From Actinomadura livida (GTDB taxonomy: Bacteria; Actinomycetota; Actinomycetes; Streptosporangiales; Streptosporangiaceae), in NCBI RefSeq assembly GCF_014648675.1, contig NZ_BMRO01000008.1, positions 117,400 to 181,399 of the forward strand: a DNA stretch of 64,000 nucleotides, written 5' to 3'. Shown here in pieces: positions 24,292-31,577 of the stretch. A program made the position numbers and the translations under genes. Every line of letters starts with the position of its first letter. Within the stretch, counting starts at the first letter, position 1. Below the pieces are notes generated by a model, which saw nothing but the letters and a program-made list of their open reading frames with translations, was not told the origin of the DNA and made no database searches.

Positions 24292-24687
24292 ATGCAGCTC
24301 CAGCACCTGGTCCGCGTCGAGCTACGGGACGCCCTGACCGATCTGGACCTCACGCCGGTGCAGAGCACGGTGCTGCACCTCATCGCCGCCACACCCGGCA
24401 TCTCGTCGGCCGAGCTGGCGCGGCACACGCACGTCACCCCGCAGACGATGCACAAGATCGTCACCGAGCTCGGCCGCCGTGACCTGCTCGAACTACGCCC
24501 CCGCCCCGGACATGGCCGCATCCGCGGCGCCACGTTGACCGAAGCGGGACGCGAACTCCTCGAAGAGGCCGACGTCGTTGCCGAGGCCATCGAGGACCGC
24601 ATGGTCGCCGACCTCGACGACCGTCAGCGCAGGCAGCTCACCGACCTTCTCCAGCGCTGCGTCACAGCGATCGGTGAGGCGAGATGA
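24292..24687 (+). CDS. MarR family regulator, possibly 5'-truncated
   Basis: A 131-residue winged-helix MarR protein: TPVQSTVLHLIAATPGISSA, ELARHTHVTPQTMHKIVTEL, then the wing (LELRPRPGHGRIRGATLTEA) and a dimerisation helix. It starts directly at the SulP breakpoint with MQLQHLVRVELRDAL, a little shorter at the N-terminus than typical MarR proteins. A deletion has probably joined the front of SulP to the body of this gene. The DNA-binding part is complete, so it may still function if expressed. No ribosome site of its own is convincing. Confidence 0.75.
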   Translation: MQLQHLVRVELRDALTDLDLTPVQSTVLHLIAATPGISSAELARHTHVTPQTMHKIVTELGRRDLLELRPRPGHGRIRGATLTEAGRELLEEADVVAEAIEDRMVADLDDRQRRQLTDLLQRCVTAIGEAR

Positions 24688-24861
24688 AGCCGATCTGAAG
24701 CCGCCTGGTGGTTCGATCGGGTCAGTTGACGCATGTGCTGCATGACGAAGGGTCAATGGCGACATCGCGGTATCGCGGTGAAGTCCGACGTACCGTGTCG
24801 AGACGGCCCGGTCGGCTCCGACCTTCTGGTGACCGGCGCCGGAGGGCGGCGCCGACGGATC

Positions 24862-25022
24862 CAAGGAGTGCTCTAGATGTCCGAGTCCAGGTCCCGCTCC
24901 TACTCGGCCGCGGCGTCCGGCTCTGGGACGGCCTGGAATCACTGGAAGAGGCCTACGACATCGAAGCCGTCTCCACCCCCTCCGGCGTCACCCACCTGAC
25001 CTTCACCGCCAAACGCCGATGA
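24862..25022 (+). pseudogene. C-terminal remnant of a dihydrofolate-reductase-family (RibD_C) protein
   Basis: The last about 50 codons read VQVPLLLGRGVRLWDGLESL followed by EAVSTPSGVTHLTF, the conserved end of actinomycete dihydrofolate-reductase-family proteins. Upstream of about 24862 the frame is not family-like and there is no N-terminal Rossmann-type region. It lies between the MarR gene and the cupin gene and is a leftover of a deleted gene. Confidence 0.72.
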
Positions 25023-25055
25023 CCGCGAAGGCAATCGAGTTGCAGGAGGCAGACC

Positions 25056-25610
25056 ATGGAGACCTTCATCAAAGACGTGACGTCTCTGGTCAGCACCATC
25101 GACGACGAGCACGAGATCACCAAGCGGATCGCCGAGCGGTTGTCCGAGCTGCTGGCCGGCGACTACCGGCTCCCGCCGGAACTCACCAGACCTTCGAACG
25201 AACACCATGTCAACTACCCGGTCTACATCGCTCCCGACGACAGTTGGTCACTGGCGTGCGTCGTCTGGGATGTGGGTCAGCACACACCCGTCCACGGACA
25301 CCAGACATGGGGCGTCGCCGGAATCTACGCCGGGGCCGAACGCGAGACCCGCTATCTCAAGCCCGTGGCATCCGAGCCCAGGAGGGCCCTGACGCCGGCC
25401 GGTGAGCACGTCTGGGAACGCGGGCAGGTCACCGTATGCTGCACGACCGACGACGACGTCCACGCCGTCGCGGCCGTCGGCGAGGAGCCCACCGTCGGGA
25501 TCCACATCTACGGAGGCAACATCGGCACCCTCAACCGGCCGTTGTACGACCCGGCCACTGGAGAAGTCCAATGGTTCGTCTCCGGCTGGGACAGCCCTCC
25601 AGGCCAATGA
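25056..25610 (+). CDS. Cysteine-dioxygenase-type cupin (thiol dioxygenase-like)
   Basis: A 184-residue single-domain cupin of the cysteine dioxygenase type I superfamily. The iron-binding motif is visible in the segment HTPVHGHQTWGVAGIYAGAE (His-x-His with a downstream Glu). The third His is likely in DDDVHAVAAVGEEPTVGIHI. An N-terminal helical region (1-60) matches the family. Enzymes of this group oxidise thiols such as cysteine or 3-mercaptopropionate to sulfinates using Fe(II) and O2; the specific thiol cannot be deduced. ATG 25056 follows CAGGAGGCAGACC. It stands alone after the pseudogene remnants. Confidence 0.88.
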   Translation: METFIKDVTSLVSTIDDEHEITKRIAERLSELLAGDYRLPPELTRPSNEHHVNYPVYIAPDDSWSLACVVWDVGQHTPVHGHQTWGVAGIYAGAERETRYLKPVASEPRRALTPAGEHVWERGQVTVCCTTDDDVHAVAAVGEEPTVGIHIYGGNIGTLNRPLYDPATGEVQWFVSGWDSPPGQ

Positions 25611-25611
25611 G

Positions 25612-25630
25612 CGACCGGCCGTTCCGGTCG
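25612..25630. terminator. Small hairpin after the cupin gene
   Basis: A 7-bp inverted repeat (CGACCGG at 25612-25618, CCGGTCG at 25624-25630, loop of 5) begins immediately after the cupin stop. It is short but well placed as an intrinsic terminator between convergent genes. Confidence 0.45.
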
Positions 25631-25704
25631 GCGTGAGCGGCGGATGCGCATGATCCCCCTCCGCCTGTGAGAGGGCGGGCTGTTGTCGGTGAGTACGGCT
25701 CTCG

Positions 25705-26388
25705 TTACCGCCGGCGGCGCTTCTGGCGGCGGTGCTTGGAGGCGGGGCGCTGTTGCGGTGGCTTCTTAGTGGTGGGCTGTTGCCGGGGATTGCGGCCACG
25801 GGAGCTGTTGGGGGTGCGGCCGCGGACGATGCCGATCAGTTCCTCCATGAGGTCGGTCGTCACGGCGTCGAGCCAGGCCAGGCCGATCTGGGACTGAGGA
25901 GCGTCGGTCACGGTTCGGTAGGTGAGGTCTTTGCGGTGGTGGACGCGGGCCAGAGACTGCGGGAGCAGCAGGACGCCGGCTCCCGATGCCACCAACTCGA
26001 TCGCGCCGGCGGTGCTCTCAGGACGGGTGAAGGCAGGTTGCCCGGGGCGGTCGTCCCAGCTCAAGACCTCGTCGAGTGGTTCGAACACGTCCTCGTCGGC
26101 GAGATCGGCGAGTTCCACCTCCTCCACTGCGGCCACCGCGTGGTCCTTGGGCACCACGACCACGGTCGTCTCCAGGTACAGCGGGATCACATGGAGGGCC
26201 TCGCGGTCGACGGGCAGGCGTACGAACGCCGCGTCCACGCCACCGTTCCGCAGCAGGGGGACGACCTCGGCCGCCGGCATCTGCAGCAGGCGAAGCGGCA
26301 CTTCGCGGACCCGCTCGGCCCACACCCCGGCCCACTTCCCGGGCGTCACGCCCGGCACGTAGGCCAGCCGGAACTCACCATCGGTCAC
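25705..26388 (-). CDS. LysR-type effector-binding domain protein without HTH, basic C-terminal tail
   Basis: A 227-residue protein consisting of a LysR substrate-binding (PBP2-like) domain (about 1-185; FRLAYVPGVTPGKWAGVWAE, VVVVPKDHAVAAVEEVEL, GAIELVASGAGVLLLPQSLA). No winged HTH precedes it; the coding start is close to the divergent DUF5997 gene. It ends in about 40 residues very rich in Arg, Lys, Gln and Pro (ending RRQKRRRR), which could contact nucleic acid in place of the missing HTH. The divergent pairing with DUF5997 recurs in actinomycetes. Function unknown. Confidence 0.88.
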   Translation of the reverse strand: MTDGEFRLAYVPGVTPGKWAGVWAERVREVPLRLLQMPAAEVVPLLRNGGVDAAFVRLPVDREALHVIPLYLETTVVVVPKDHAVAAVEEVELADLADEDVFEPLDEVLSWDDRPGQPAFTRPESTAGAIELVASGAGVLLLPQSLARVHHRKDLTYRTVTDAPQSQIGLAWLDAVTTDLMEELIGIVRGRTPNSSRGRNPRQQPTTKKPPQQRPASKHRRQKRRRR

Positions 26389-26443
26389 TCCGCCACCCTA
26401 GTCACGGCCAGACAGTTCCCTCCCGCTGACTACCCTTGAGGCC

Positions 26444-26827
26444 ATGGGCACGTCCAAAGCAAAGACCCCGCAGACCATGAAGTCCGCGACCGCGGCCAAG
26501 AAGCTGGGGATCCTGCTGTCGGCGGCACCCGCCGACTTCCAGGAAGGTCCTGTCTCCCGGGACGAATTGAACGCGCTCCAAGCCGACCCGCCCTCATGGC
26601 TGGCGAACCTGCGCCGTGAGGGCCCCCACCCCCGCCAGGTCGTCGCCGCCAGGCTCCGCGTCTCCATCTCAGGTCTGGCCCGCGCCGGCATCACGGGCCC
26701 GCTCACCACGGCCGAGATCGAGAACCTGAAGGCCGAAAGGCCCGACTGGCTGGAACGCGAGCAAGCCGTCCGAGCCGAGGTCCGCAGGGAAGAACTCCGC
26801 CTCAAGCAGCAGCGCGCCAAGACCTGA
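26444..26827 (+). CDS. DUF5997 family protein
   Basis: A 127-residue charged protein matching the DUF5997 pattern: MKSATAAKKLGILLSAAPAD, then FQEGPVSRDELNALQADPPS, WLANLRREGPHPRQVVAARL, and a C-terminal Arg/Lys/Glu helix. It is divergent from the LysR-like effector-domain gene with a 55-bp shared promoter region, so co-regulation is likely. The repeated xLxADPPxWL / LKAERPDWL segments suggest two related helical hairpins. No biochemical role is known to me. Confidence 0.88.
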   Translation: MGTSKAKTPQTMKSATAAKKLGILLSAAPADFQEGPVSRDELNALQADPPSWLANLRREGPHPRQVVAARLRVSISGLARAGITGPLTTAEIENLKAERPDWLEREQAVRAEVRREELRLKQQRAKT

Positions 26828-26847
26828 CTCACGACACACGCATCAAG

Positions 26848-26870
26848 CCTGACTTTTGATACAGGTCAGG
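26848..26870. terminator. Weak hairpin between convergent DUF5997 and NTF2-like genes
   Basis: A 6-bp inverted repeat (CCTGAC at 26848-26853, GTCAGG at 26865-26870) followed by TTTTCG on the plus strand. It overlaps the stop codon of the minus-strand gene. Short stem, so modest confidence. Confidence 0.4.
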
Positions 26871-27345
26871 TTTTCGGGGGCGTCCAGCGGTCTGCCAGCA
26901 GCCTGAAGCTGGGCACATCGTCGAGCGATATCGAGTACTCGTAGGTCCGTTCATAGCCGATGCCACTGATGCGCCACCCGCCGTCCGCGCAGCGCCGATA
27001 CGTCTCCTCGTAGAAGGCGGATCCGCGGATCAGCACCCGGAATGCCTTGGCGATGACCGTGTCCTCCAGACACCAGGTGCCCTCGGCCCTGTCGCCGTCG
27101 ACCCGGATCTCGGGTTGGCCCGCGAAGTGCACCGTGGTGATCTCGGGACCGAGATTGTCGCGCATGTAGTCGACGATGGCGTCCCGGCCTTCCAGGCGCA
27201 GCGGCCCGCCGACCGCGCGGGTTCCGTAGGCGCCCAGAGCGTCCTCGGTGAGGGTGTCGGCGAACCCGTCCCAGTCCTTCAGGTCCAGGCAGCGCAAGTA
27301 GCGGTACTTCACCTGACGGATCTCTTCCAGGGCATTCAGGTCCAT
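26866..27345 (-). CDS. NTF2-like (SnoaL-type) family protein
   Basis: A 159-residue NTF2-fold protein: RQVKYRYLRCLDLKDWDGFA, TEDALGAYG, then GRDAIVDYMRDNLGPEITTV and HFAGQPEIRVDGDRAEGTWC. Such proteins include ketosteroid-isomerase-like and polyketide-cyclase-like enzymes. ATG 27345 is preferred because the KstR-like palindrome at 27380-27393 would otherwise sit at the start codon of the longer GTG form (27387). The putative catalytic pocket residues cannot be assigned with confidence. The operator suggests a place in sterol/cholesterol metabolism; that is inference. Confidence 0.85.
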   Translation of the reverse strand: MDLNALEEIRQVKYRYLRCLDLKDWDGFADTLTEDALGAYGTRAVGGPLRLEGRDAIVDYMRDNLGPEITTVHFAGQPEIRVDGDRAEGTWCLEDTVIAKAFRVLIRGSAFYEETYRRCADGGWRISGIGYERTYEYSISLDDVPSFRLLADRWTPPKT

Positions 27346-27379
27346 GCGACGTAGCTTGCTCGACCCCGCCCCCGTTGAC

Positions 27380-27393
27380 AAGAACACGTTCTA
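27380..27393. promoter_or_regulatory. KstR-like operator (AAC-NN-GTT core)
   Basis: The 14-mer AAGAACACGTTCTA has perfect AGAAC/GTTCT half-sites and differs from the published KstR consensus TNNAACNNGTTNNA only at the first base. It lies 35 bp upstream of the NTF2-like start codon. KstR is the TetR repressor of cholesterol catabolism in mycolic-acid actinobacteria; a homologue would have to be encoded elsewhere in this genome. Confidence 0.6.
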
Positions 27394-27762
27394 ATTTCCG
27401 AGGTCCCGGAGTCCGAGGGCCGCGCCCTCTGACGGCGCGGCTCCGGGGCCGGTTCCGGTTGAGATCGCGGCGTGCTCGTGGGGCCGGGAGTGTTCACGCA
27501 CCTGGTCGGCGTCCCAGCGGGCATGGTTGAGCAGCCGCTGCATGCCGTCCGGAGTGGCGTCCCCGGCGAACTCCGCCAGGGACCAGCCGTTCTTACGTTC
27601 CAGCCCGCTCAACAGGCCCAGCAGATATGACCTGGCTCGCAGCCGAGATTCCCGAGGGCCGAAGAACGGGGCTACGACCTGCGCAAACAGCTCATCGAAC
27701 TCATCAGCCCAGCCAGCAGGGCCGATCTCTTCTACAGTAGGAATCGAGCCCCCGCCGGAAGA
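27391..27762 (-). pseudogene. IS701-family transposase, N-terminal remnant
   Basis: The minus-strand frame reads GWADEFDELFAQVVAPFFGP, then RARSYLLGLLSGLERKNGWS and EFAGDATPDGMQRLLNHARW, the conserved start of IS701 transposases (the ERKNGW and QRLL motifs). It has no start codon: the frame opens directly after the stop of the small gene at 27763. Similarity is lost after about 27490, long before the DDE catalytic part. It is therefore a non-functional fragment of an insertion event. Confidence 0.78.
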
Positions 27763-27936
27763 TCAGTTCATCTTGTGTCGCTGCTTCCATTCGGCGACGA
27801 CGGCCTCGACGTGTTTGCGGATGTCGTCGCTGCGGTCCGTGCTGCCATTGATGTCACGGCACGCCTGGTCGTACTCGGCCCACAGGGCATCGTCGGCGAG
27901 GCGGAACTTCCGTTGTGTGCTGCCCGGTGTAGGCAT
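27763..27936 (-). CDS. 57-residue charged protein, second gene of an unknown small pair
   Basis: ATG 27936 begins one base after the stop of the 99-residue gene, so the two are translationally coupled. The product is rich in Asp, Arg and Lys with an amphipathic C-terminal helix (DIRKHVEAVVAEWKQRHKMN) and a central AEYDQACRDINGSTDRS. It resembles small ribbon-helix-helix or antitoxin-like proteins in size and charge, but no family can be named. Its stop is immediately followed, in frame, by the IS701 remnant. Confidence 0.6.
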   Translation of the reverse strand: MPTPGSTQRKFRLADDALWAEYDQACRDINGSTDRSDDIRKHVEAVVAEWKQRHKMN

Positions 27937-27937
27937 C

Positions 27938-28237
27938 TCAGCCGCCCAGCTTCATGACCAGCGAGCGCAGGTGAGGTGATGCGGCGTTCTCCTGGCCGCG
28001 CTTACCCCACACGGCGATATGTTCGCTGACCAGTTCGGCGAGGCTCGCACGCTCGTCGTCGCTGAGCTCGACCGTGGTGGTGGTGTCGGTCCGGCAGCCG
28101 TATGCCGTGAAGAGGATGTCCCCGACTGCCTGTACGGACGCGGGGGGTTTTCGGTTGCGCTGAGCATGCCAATCGGCACTGTTGTTGACGACGCCCCAAC
28201 CGTACAGGGCTTCGTAGTTGGTGAGTTCGAGCCTCAT
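27938..28237 (-). CDS. 99-residue protein of unknown function, first gene of a small pair
   Basis: ATG 28237 follows AGAGG. Product: MRLELTNYEALYGWGVVNNS at the N-terminus, a segment AVGDILFTAYGCRTDTTTTV, then an acidic-to-basic helical C-terminus (ELSDDERASLAELVSEHIAV). No family is recognised. Codon use is less GC3-biased than neighbours (for example CGATAT and GTAGTT stretches), hinting at acquired DNA. Tight coupling with the 57-residue gene and flanking by an IS remnant suggest a mobile cargo, possibly toxin-antitoxin-like. Confidence 0.65.
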   Translation of the reverse strand: MRLELTNYEALYGWGVVNNSADWHAQRNRKPPASVQAVGDILFTAYGCRTDTTTTVELSDDERASLAELVSEHIAVWGKRGQENAASPHLRSLVMKLGG

Positions 28238-28641
28238 GGGGCCGGTACCTCTCAGTGCATGGTGTGGCCACACCCTACGTGACCGTCCTAGGAGCCATCT
28301 ACAACGAACACCGTCCCAGCAGGGCATCGGCATGCTGCTTGACCTGCTCGGATGGATTTTTTTGCCAGGCGCACCGCCGGCATCGGCTATCACGGCATCT
28401 GTTCGTCGCTGGGCCGATGCCAATGAGGGCGCGGCCTGGCAGGGCGGCCGCGGCCGACCGCCGATGACCGCGTCACCGGGAGCGAGCTGATCAGCTTCTC
28501 AAACCACTCGATGGGCCCGAAGCGACCGGATACGGTCAGAGTCAATGGGTTCTTACGCTCGTCTGTCAACCGAACAGAGCCGTCGGCTGTCTCCGTTATA
28601 TCGCCGATTCTCGCGGAAGGGCGAGCGGATGGAGGGGGCCC
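28238..28641. other. Intergenic region between the small pair and the secreted repeat protein
   Basis: A 404-base divergent gap with slightly lower GC than average and one run of seven T (around 28360). I see no conserved coding sequence, hairpin or palindrome that I can support. Promoters for both flanking units should be here. Confidence 0.35.
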
Positions 28642-30447
28642 ATGTTCTTTCGACGCTGCCTATGGTCAATTGCGATCATCGCCATCATCATGGCGGGAAG
28701 TTTCCTCTCCGTCCCCGCTCATGCGGACACCGATGGAATCACCGGAACGATCACCGATGCGAAGACCGGTCAACCTGTGGCGGGCGCCTGGGTCGCAGCT
28801 TATGGCGCCGCCGGCGGCGTCTCCGGCGGTACGAACACCGATGATTCCGGCCACTACCATCTGTACTGGCTGGCACCGGGGGAATACCGGATCGAAGTGT
28901 CGGGCACCGATTACCATGCCCAGTGGGCCTTCGATAAGTCCGATCAGGCCACGGCCGATCCGGTGACCTCTCCCGGTACCGCCTCGCTGGCCCTGCAGCC
29001 GATCGAATACGGCTCGATCTCCGGCCGGTTCGTGACCGCTTCCGGCGCCGGGGTCCCCGGCGCCGCGGTGGAAGTGCACGACGCTTCGGGCAACTCCCAG
29101 GGCCGCGAGATCACCGATCCCGACGGAGCGTTCAGGTTCACCAGGCTCCACGCGGAGGACCACAAGCTGTCCTTCGACTCGAACGGCAACATCCAATGGG
29201 CCCACGGGAAGTTGGACCAGTACGAGGCGGACCCGATCACGGTGCGGCCCGGGCTGGAGACGACCGTCACCGAGACCGCCCTCCCCACCGGGGACCTTGA
29301 AGTGACCGTCCTCGACTCCAAGAGCCGCGAGCCGGTGCCCGGCGCTTACGTGGCGACACGCGGCGGCCCCCGATCGCTCTTCGCCGAGACCGACGCCAAG
29401 GGCAAGGCGACGTTCGACGGCGTCCTCACCGGGACCTACTCGTTCTCGATCTCACCGCCGGAGGGCTACCTCTACGGATCGATCGACGACGTGGTGGTGC
29501 AGGCAGGTCAGGCCACTCGTGTCACCACGGAGCTGGTACGGGAGGCGACGATCGTCGCGACGGTCCGCGACGCCAAGACGGCACAGCCGGTGGCCGGCGC
29601 ATGTGTGACCCTGTTCGAGCAGACGGCCACCGTCCACAAGAGGGTCACCCGCAAGCGCGGGAACAAGACGGTCGACCGGGAGTGCAGTGACGGCAGCGGC
29701 GAGCTCCGCATCCCTCAACTGTGGCCTGGCAAGTACAAGCTGTTCATAACGCCCACCGATGGTGTGCATGGCCGCCAGTGGGTCGGCTTGAACGGCGGCA
29801 CCGGTGACATGGAGAAGGCGGCGCGGTTCACCGTGGCCAGCGGTGAGGTCATCGAGACCGGGGTGCGACTGGACGGGACGGGATCCATCGCCGGTACCGT
29901 CACCGACGCCCGCACCGGCAAGGCTGTCGAGGACGTGTGCGCCTGGGTGCTGCCCGCCGGCCCGTCCGGCCCGGAAGCATGGGGCAGGAACTGCACCGAC
30001 TCCGGCGGGCGCTACACCATCGACGGTCTCGGCCCCTACGACTGGCGTGTCCAGTACCCGGATTTCCACGGCCGCTATGTGTGGCAATGGTCCGGCGGGG
30101 CCCCCGACCGCTTCGCCGCCCGCCCGATCAGCGTGCCGGCCGGGGCCACGGTGACCGCCGATGCCCGGTTGCCGGAGACCGGCAAGCTGGGCGGCAAGGT
30201 CATCGGCTCGGTGGTTCCCAACGAGTATGTGAGCGTCATCGCCGTCAGCTCCCGAACCGGCGACATCGCCGCGCCATTCGCGAGGATCACCGGGGACGTC
30301 GACTACGCCCTCTACGGGCTGGCCACCCAGTGGATCAAACTCGGTTACCGCGGCGGTCCCGCCGACACGGCCTGGTACCCGAAGCCCCTGCATGTCGTCG
30401 CCGGGGAGGCGATCAACGGCCCCGATCTGGTGATTCCGAAGGAATGA
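28642..30447 (+). CDS. Secreted protein with tandem carboxypeptidase-regulatory-like (CarboxypepD_reg) repeats
   Basis: A 601-residue exported protein: signal peptide (1-28, ending VPAHA), then five or six beta-sandwich repeats of about 90 residues, each opening with a G-x-V-x-D-A-x-T-G-x-P-V-x-G-A pattern (for example GTITDAKTGQPVAGAWVAAY, ATVRDAKTAQPVAGACVTLF, GTVTDARTGKAVEDVCAWVL). No catalytic domain or sortase signal is visible. Such repeats (transthyretin/CNA-B-like) make extracellular stalks or carbohydrate-contacting surfaces. The repeats have diverged, so it is not a recent expansion. Two repeats carry paired Cys. It appears to be monocistronic. Confidence 0.85.
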   Translation: MFFRRCLWSIAIIAIIMAGSFLSVPAHADTDGITGTITDAKTGQPVAGAWVAAYGAAGGVSGGTNTDDSGHYHLYWLAPGEYRIEVSGTDYHAQWAFDKSDQATADPVTSPGTASLALQPIEYGSISGRFVTASGAGVPGAAVEVHDASGNSQGREITDPDGAFRFTRLHAEDHKLSFDSNGNIQWAHGKLDQYEADPITVRPGLETTVTETALPTGDLEVTVLDSKSREPVPGAYVATRGGPRSLFAETDAKGKATFDGVLTGTYSFSISPPEGYLYGSIDDVVVQAGQATRVTTELVREATIVATVRDAKTAQPVAGACVTLFEQTATVHKRVTRKRGNKTVDRECSDGSGELRIPQLWPGKYKLFITPTDGVHGRQWVGLNGGTGDMEKAARFTVASGEVIETGVRLDGTGSIAGTVTDARTGKAVEDVCAWVLPAGPSGPEAWGRNCTDSGGRYTIDGLGPYDWRVQYPDFHGRYVWQWSGGAPDRFAARPISVPAGATVTADARLPETGKLGGKVIGSVVPNEYVSVIAVSSRTGDIAAPFARITGDVDYALYGLATQWIKLGYRGGPADTAWYPKPLHVVAGEAINGPDLVIPKE

Positions 30448-30929
30448 CGGGAGCTCTCAGGCCGCGCGGCACGGGCGGAATCGCACGCCGCGCGGCTTGG
30501 GCGTCACTTTCCATGCAGTGGCGAGGGTGTACCTACCGAGAACTACGTCCGTCCAGGTCAGCCGGGCGCGTGAGCCCGCTGACCGGTGTCCGGCTGGTCA
30601 GCGGCGCTCGGCGTGCCGTCAGCGGTCGGTGTGGAAGGAGGGGCCGCCGCACATTCACCAAGGACCACAAGGCCCGGCTTCTGGTCGCCTACGACGTCTT
30701 TCGAACGCGCCGCCCCGCTGCGCGCCGAACGGCTCTCTACTCCCATCTTGAGCACTGGCAAGCCGGTTGACGGAGATCGCGCCAGCTCGATCGTGTGCGA
30801 TCCGGCGAGGTTCGAGAAACCGGTCTCGTGATCGACGAGGACGACCGCGCTGTTCTCGACGGCAGGTGGCGTGCGGCATGACTTGCTCCTTGGTTGTCTT
30901 CACTTGTGGTCACCGTGCCGCGGCCGATG
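30448..30929. other. Intergenic region with insertion-sequence debris
   Basis: A 482-base gap. It holds the IS-end-like motif at 30532-30560 and a degenerate transposase-like fragment at about 30640-30770. The 30770-30929 part shows nothing recognisable. The palindrome GCCGCGCGGC occurs twice just after 30447 and might act in termination. Confidence 0.45.
30532..30770 (+). mobile_element. IS remnant: terminal-repeat-like end plus OrfA-like fragment
   Basis: The 29-base motif at 30532-30560 (core GAACTACGTCCGT) closely matches motifs at 33369-33395 and, inverted, at 50728-50756, the last of which directly follows a transposase stop. About 90 bp downstream, broken frames read RTFTKDHKARLLVAYD and YSHLEHWQAG, similar to the small HTH OrfA of IS3-type elements. 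Frameshifts are evident and no complete ORF exists. Confidence 0.55.
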
Positions 30930-31577
30930 TCAGTCGGCCGGCTTCCCCCGAGTCGCCACGCGCGTGAGGATGTCGCTCACGTCCTCGACGGCCATCTCGA
31001 TGCGGCCGTAGACGCGCGGGGTGAGGAGCGTGGTGCCGTCGAAGTCGCCGGAGGACGCGAAGACGGCGACCGGGAGGGTCATCGATTGGAAGAACCCGAA
31101 CAACGGGCGGAGGGCGTGTTCCAGGACCAGCGCGTGGTGATCCCCGCCGCCGGTGGCGGCGAGGAAGACCGGCTTGTTCGCGAGTGCGTACTGGTCGACC
31201 AGGTCGAAGAAGTGCTTGAACAGGCCGGTGTACGAGCCGCGGAACACCGGGGTGGCGGCTATGAGCAGGTCGGCTTCCTCGGCGCGGCGGAGCGCGTCCT
31301 CGATCTCGGGGGCGATGCCCTCCCTCTCGACGGCTCCGGTGAAGGCGGGGCCGAGCCGGTAGACGTCGATCCGGGTGTGCTCGACCGCGACGTCGTGGAC
31401 GGCGAGCACGCTGGTGAGTGTTCGCAGCACGACGCCGACCAGTCCGACGGTCTTGGACTTCTCACTCGGGCTGCCGTTGACGACCACCACCCGTAGTGTC
31501 CGAGCCTCCTCCTGGGAGGGGGCACGGCCGGTGCGGCCGCTGATGAGAGCCCGCTGGTCGCTCACTGTGGTGGTCAC
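30930..31577 (-). CDS. FMN reductase of the CE1759 (LLM-duo) family
   Basis: A 215-residue NAD(P)H:FMN reductase of the flavodoxin-like fold: VVVVNGSPSEKSKTVGLVGV (phosphate-binding loop), then LLIAATPVFRGSYTGLFKHF and KPVFLAATGGGDHHALVLEH. GTG 31577 overlaps the stop of the LLM monooxygenase gene as GTGA, so they are translationally coupled. It should supply reduced FMN to that monooxygenase. The pairing matches the CE1758/CE1759 two-component flavin monooxygenase type first noted in corynebacteria. Confidence 0.92.
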   Translation of the reverse strand: MTTTVSDQRALISGRTGRAPSQEEARTLRVVVVNGSPSEKSKTVGLVGVVLRTLTSVLAVHDVAVEHTRIDVYRLGPAFTGAVEREGIAPEIEDALRRAEEADLLIAATPVFRGSYTGLFKHFFDLVDQYALANKPVFLAATGGGDHHALVLEHALRPLFGFFQSMTLPVAVFASSGDFDGTTLLTPRVYGRIEMAVEDVSDILTRVATRGKPAD

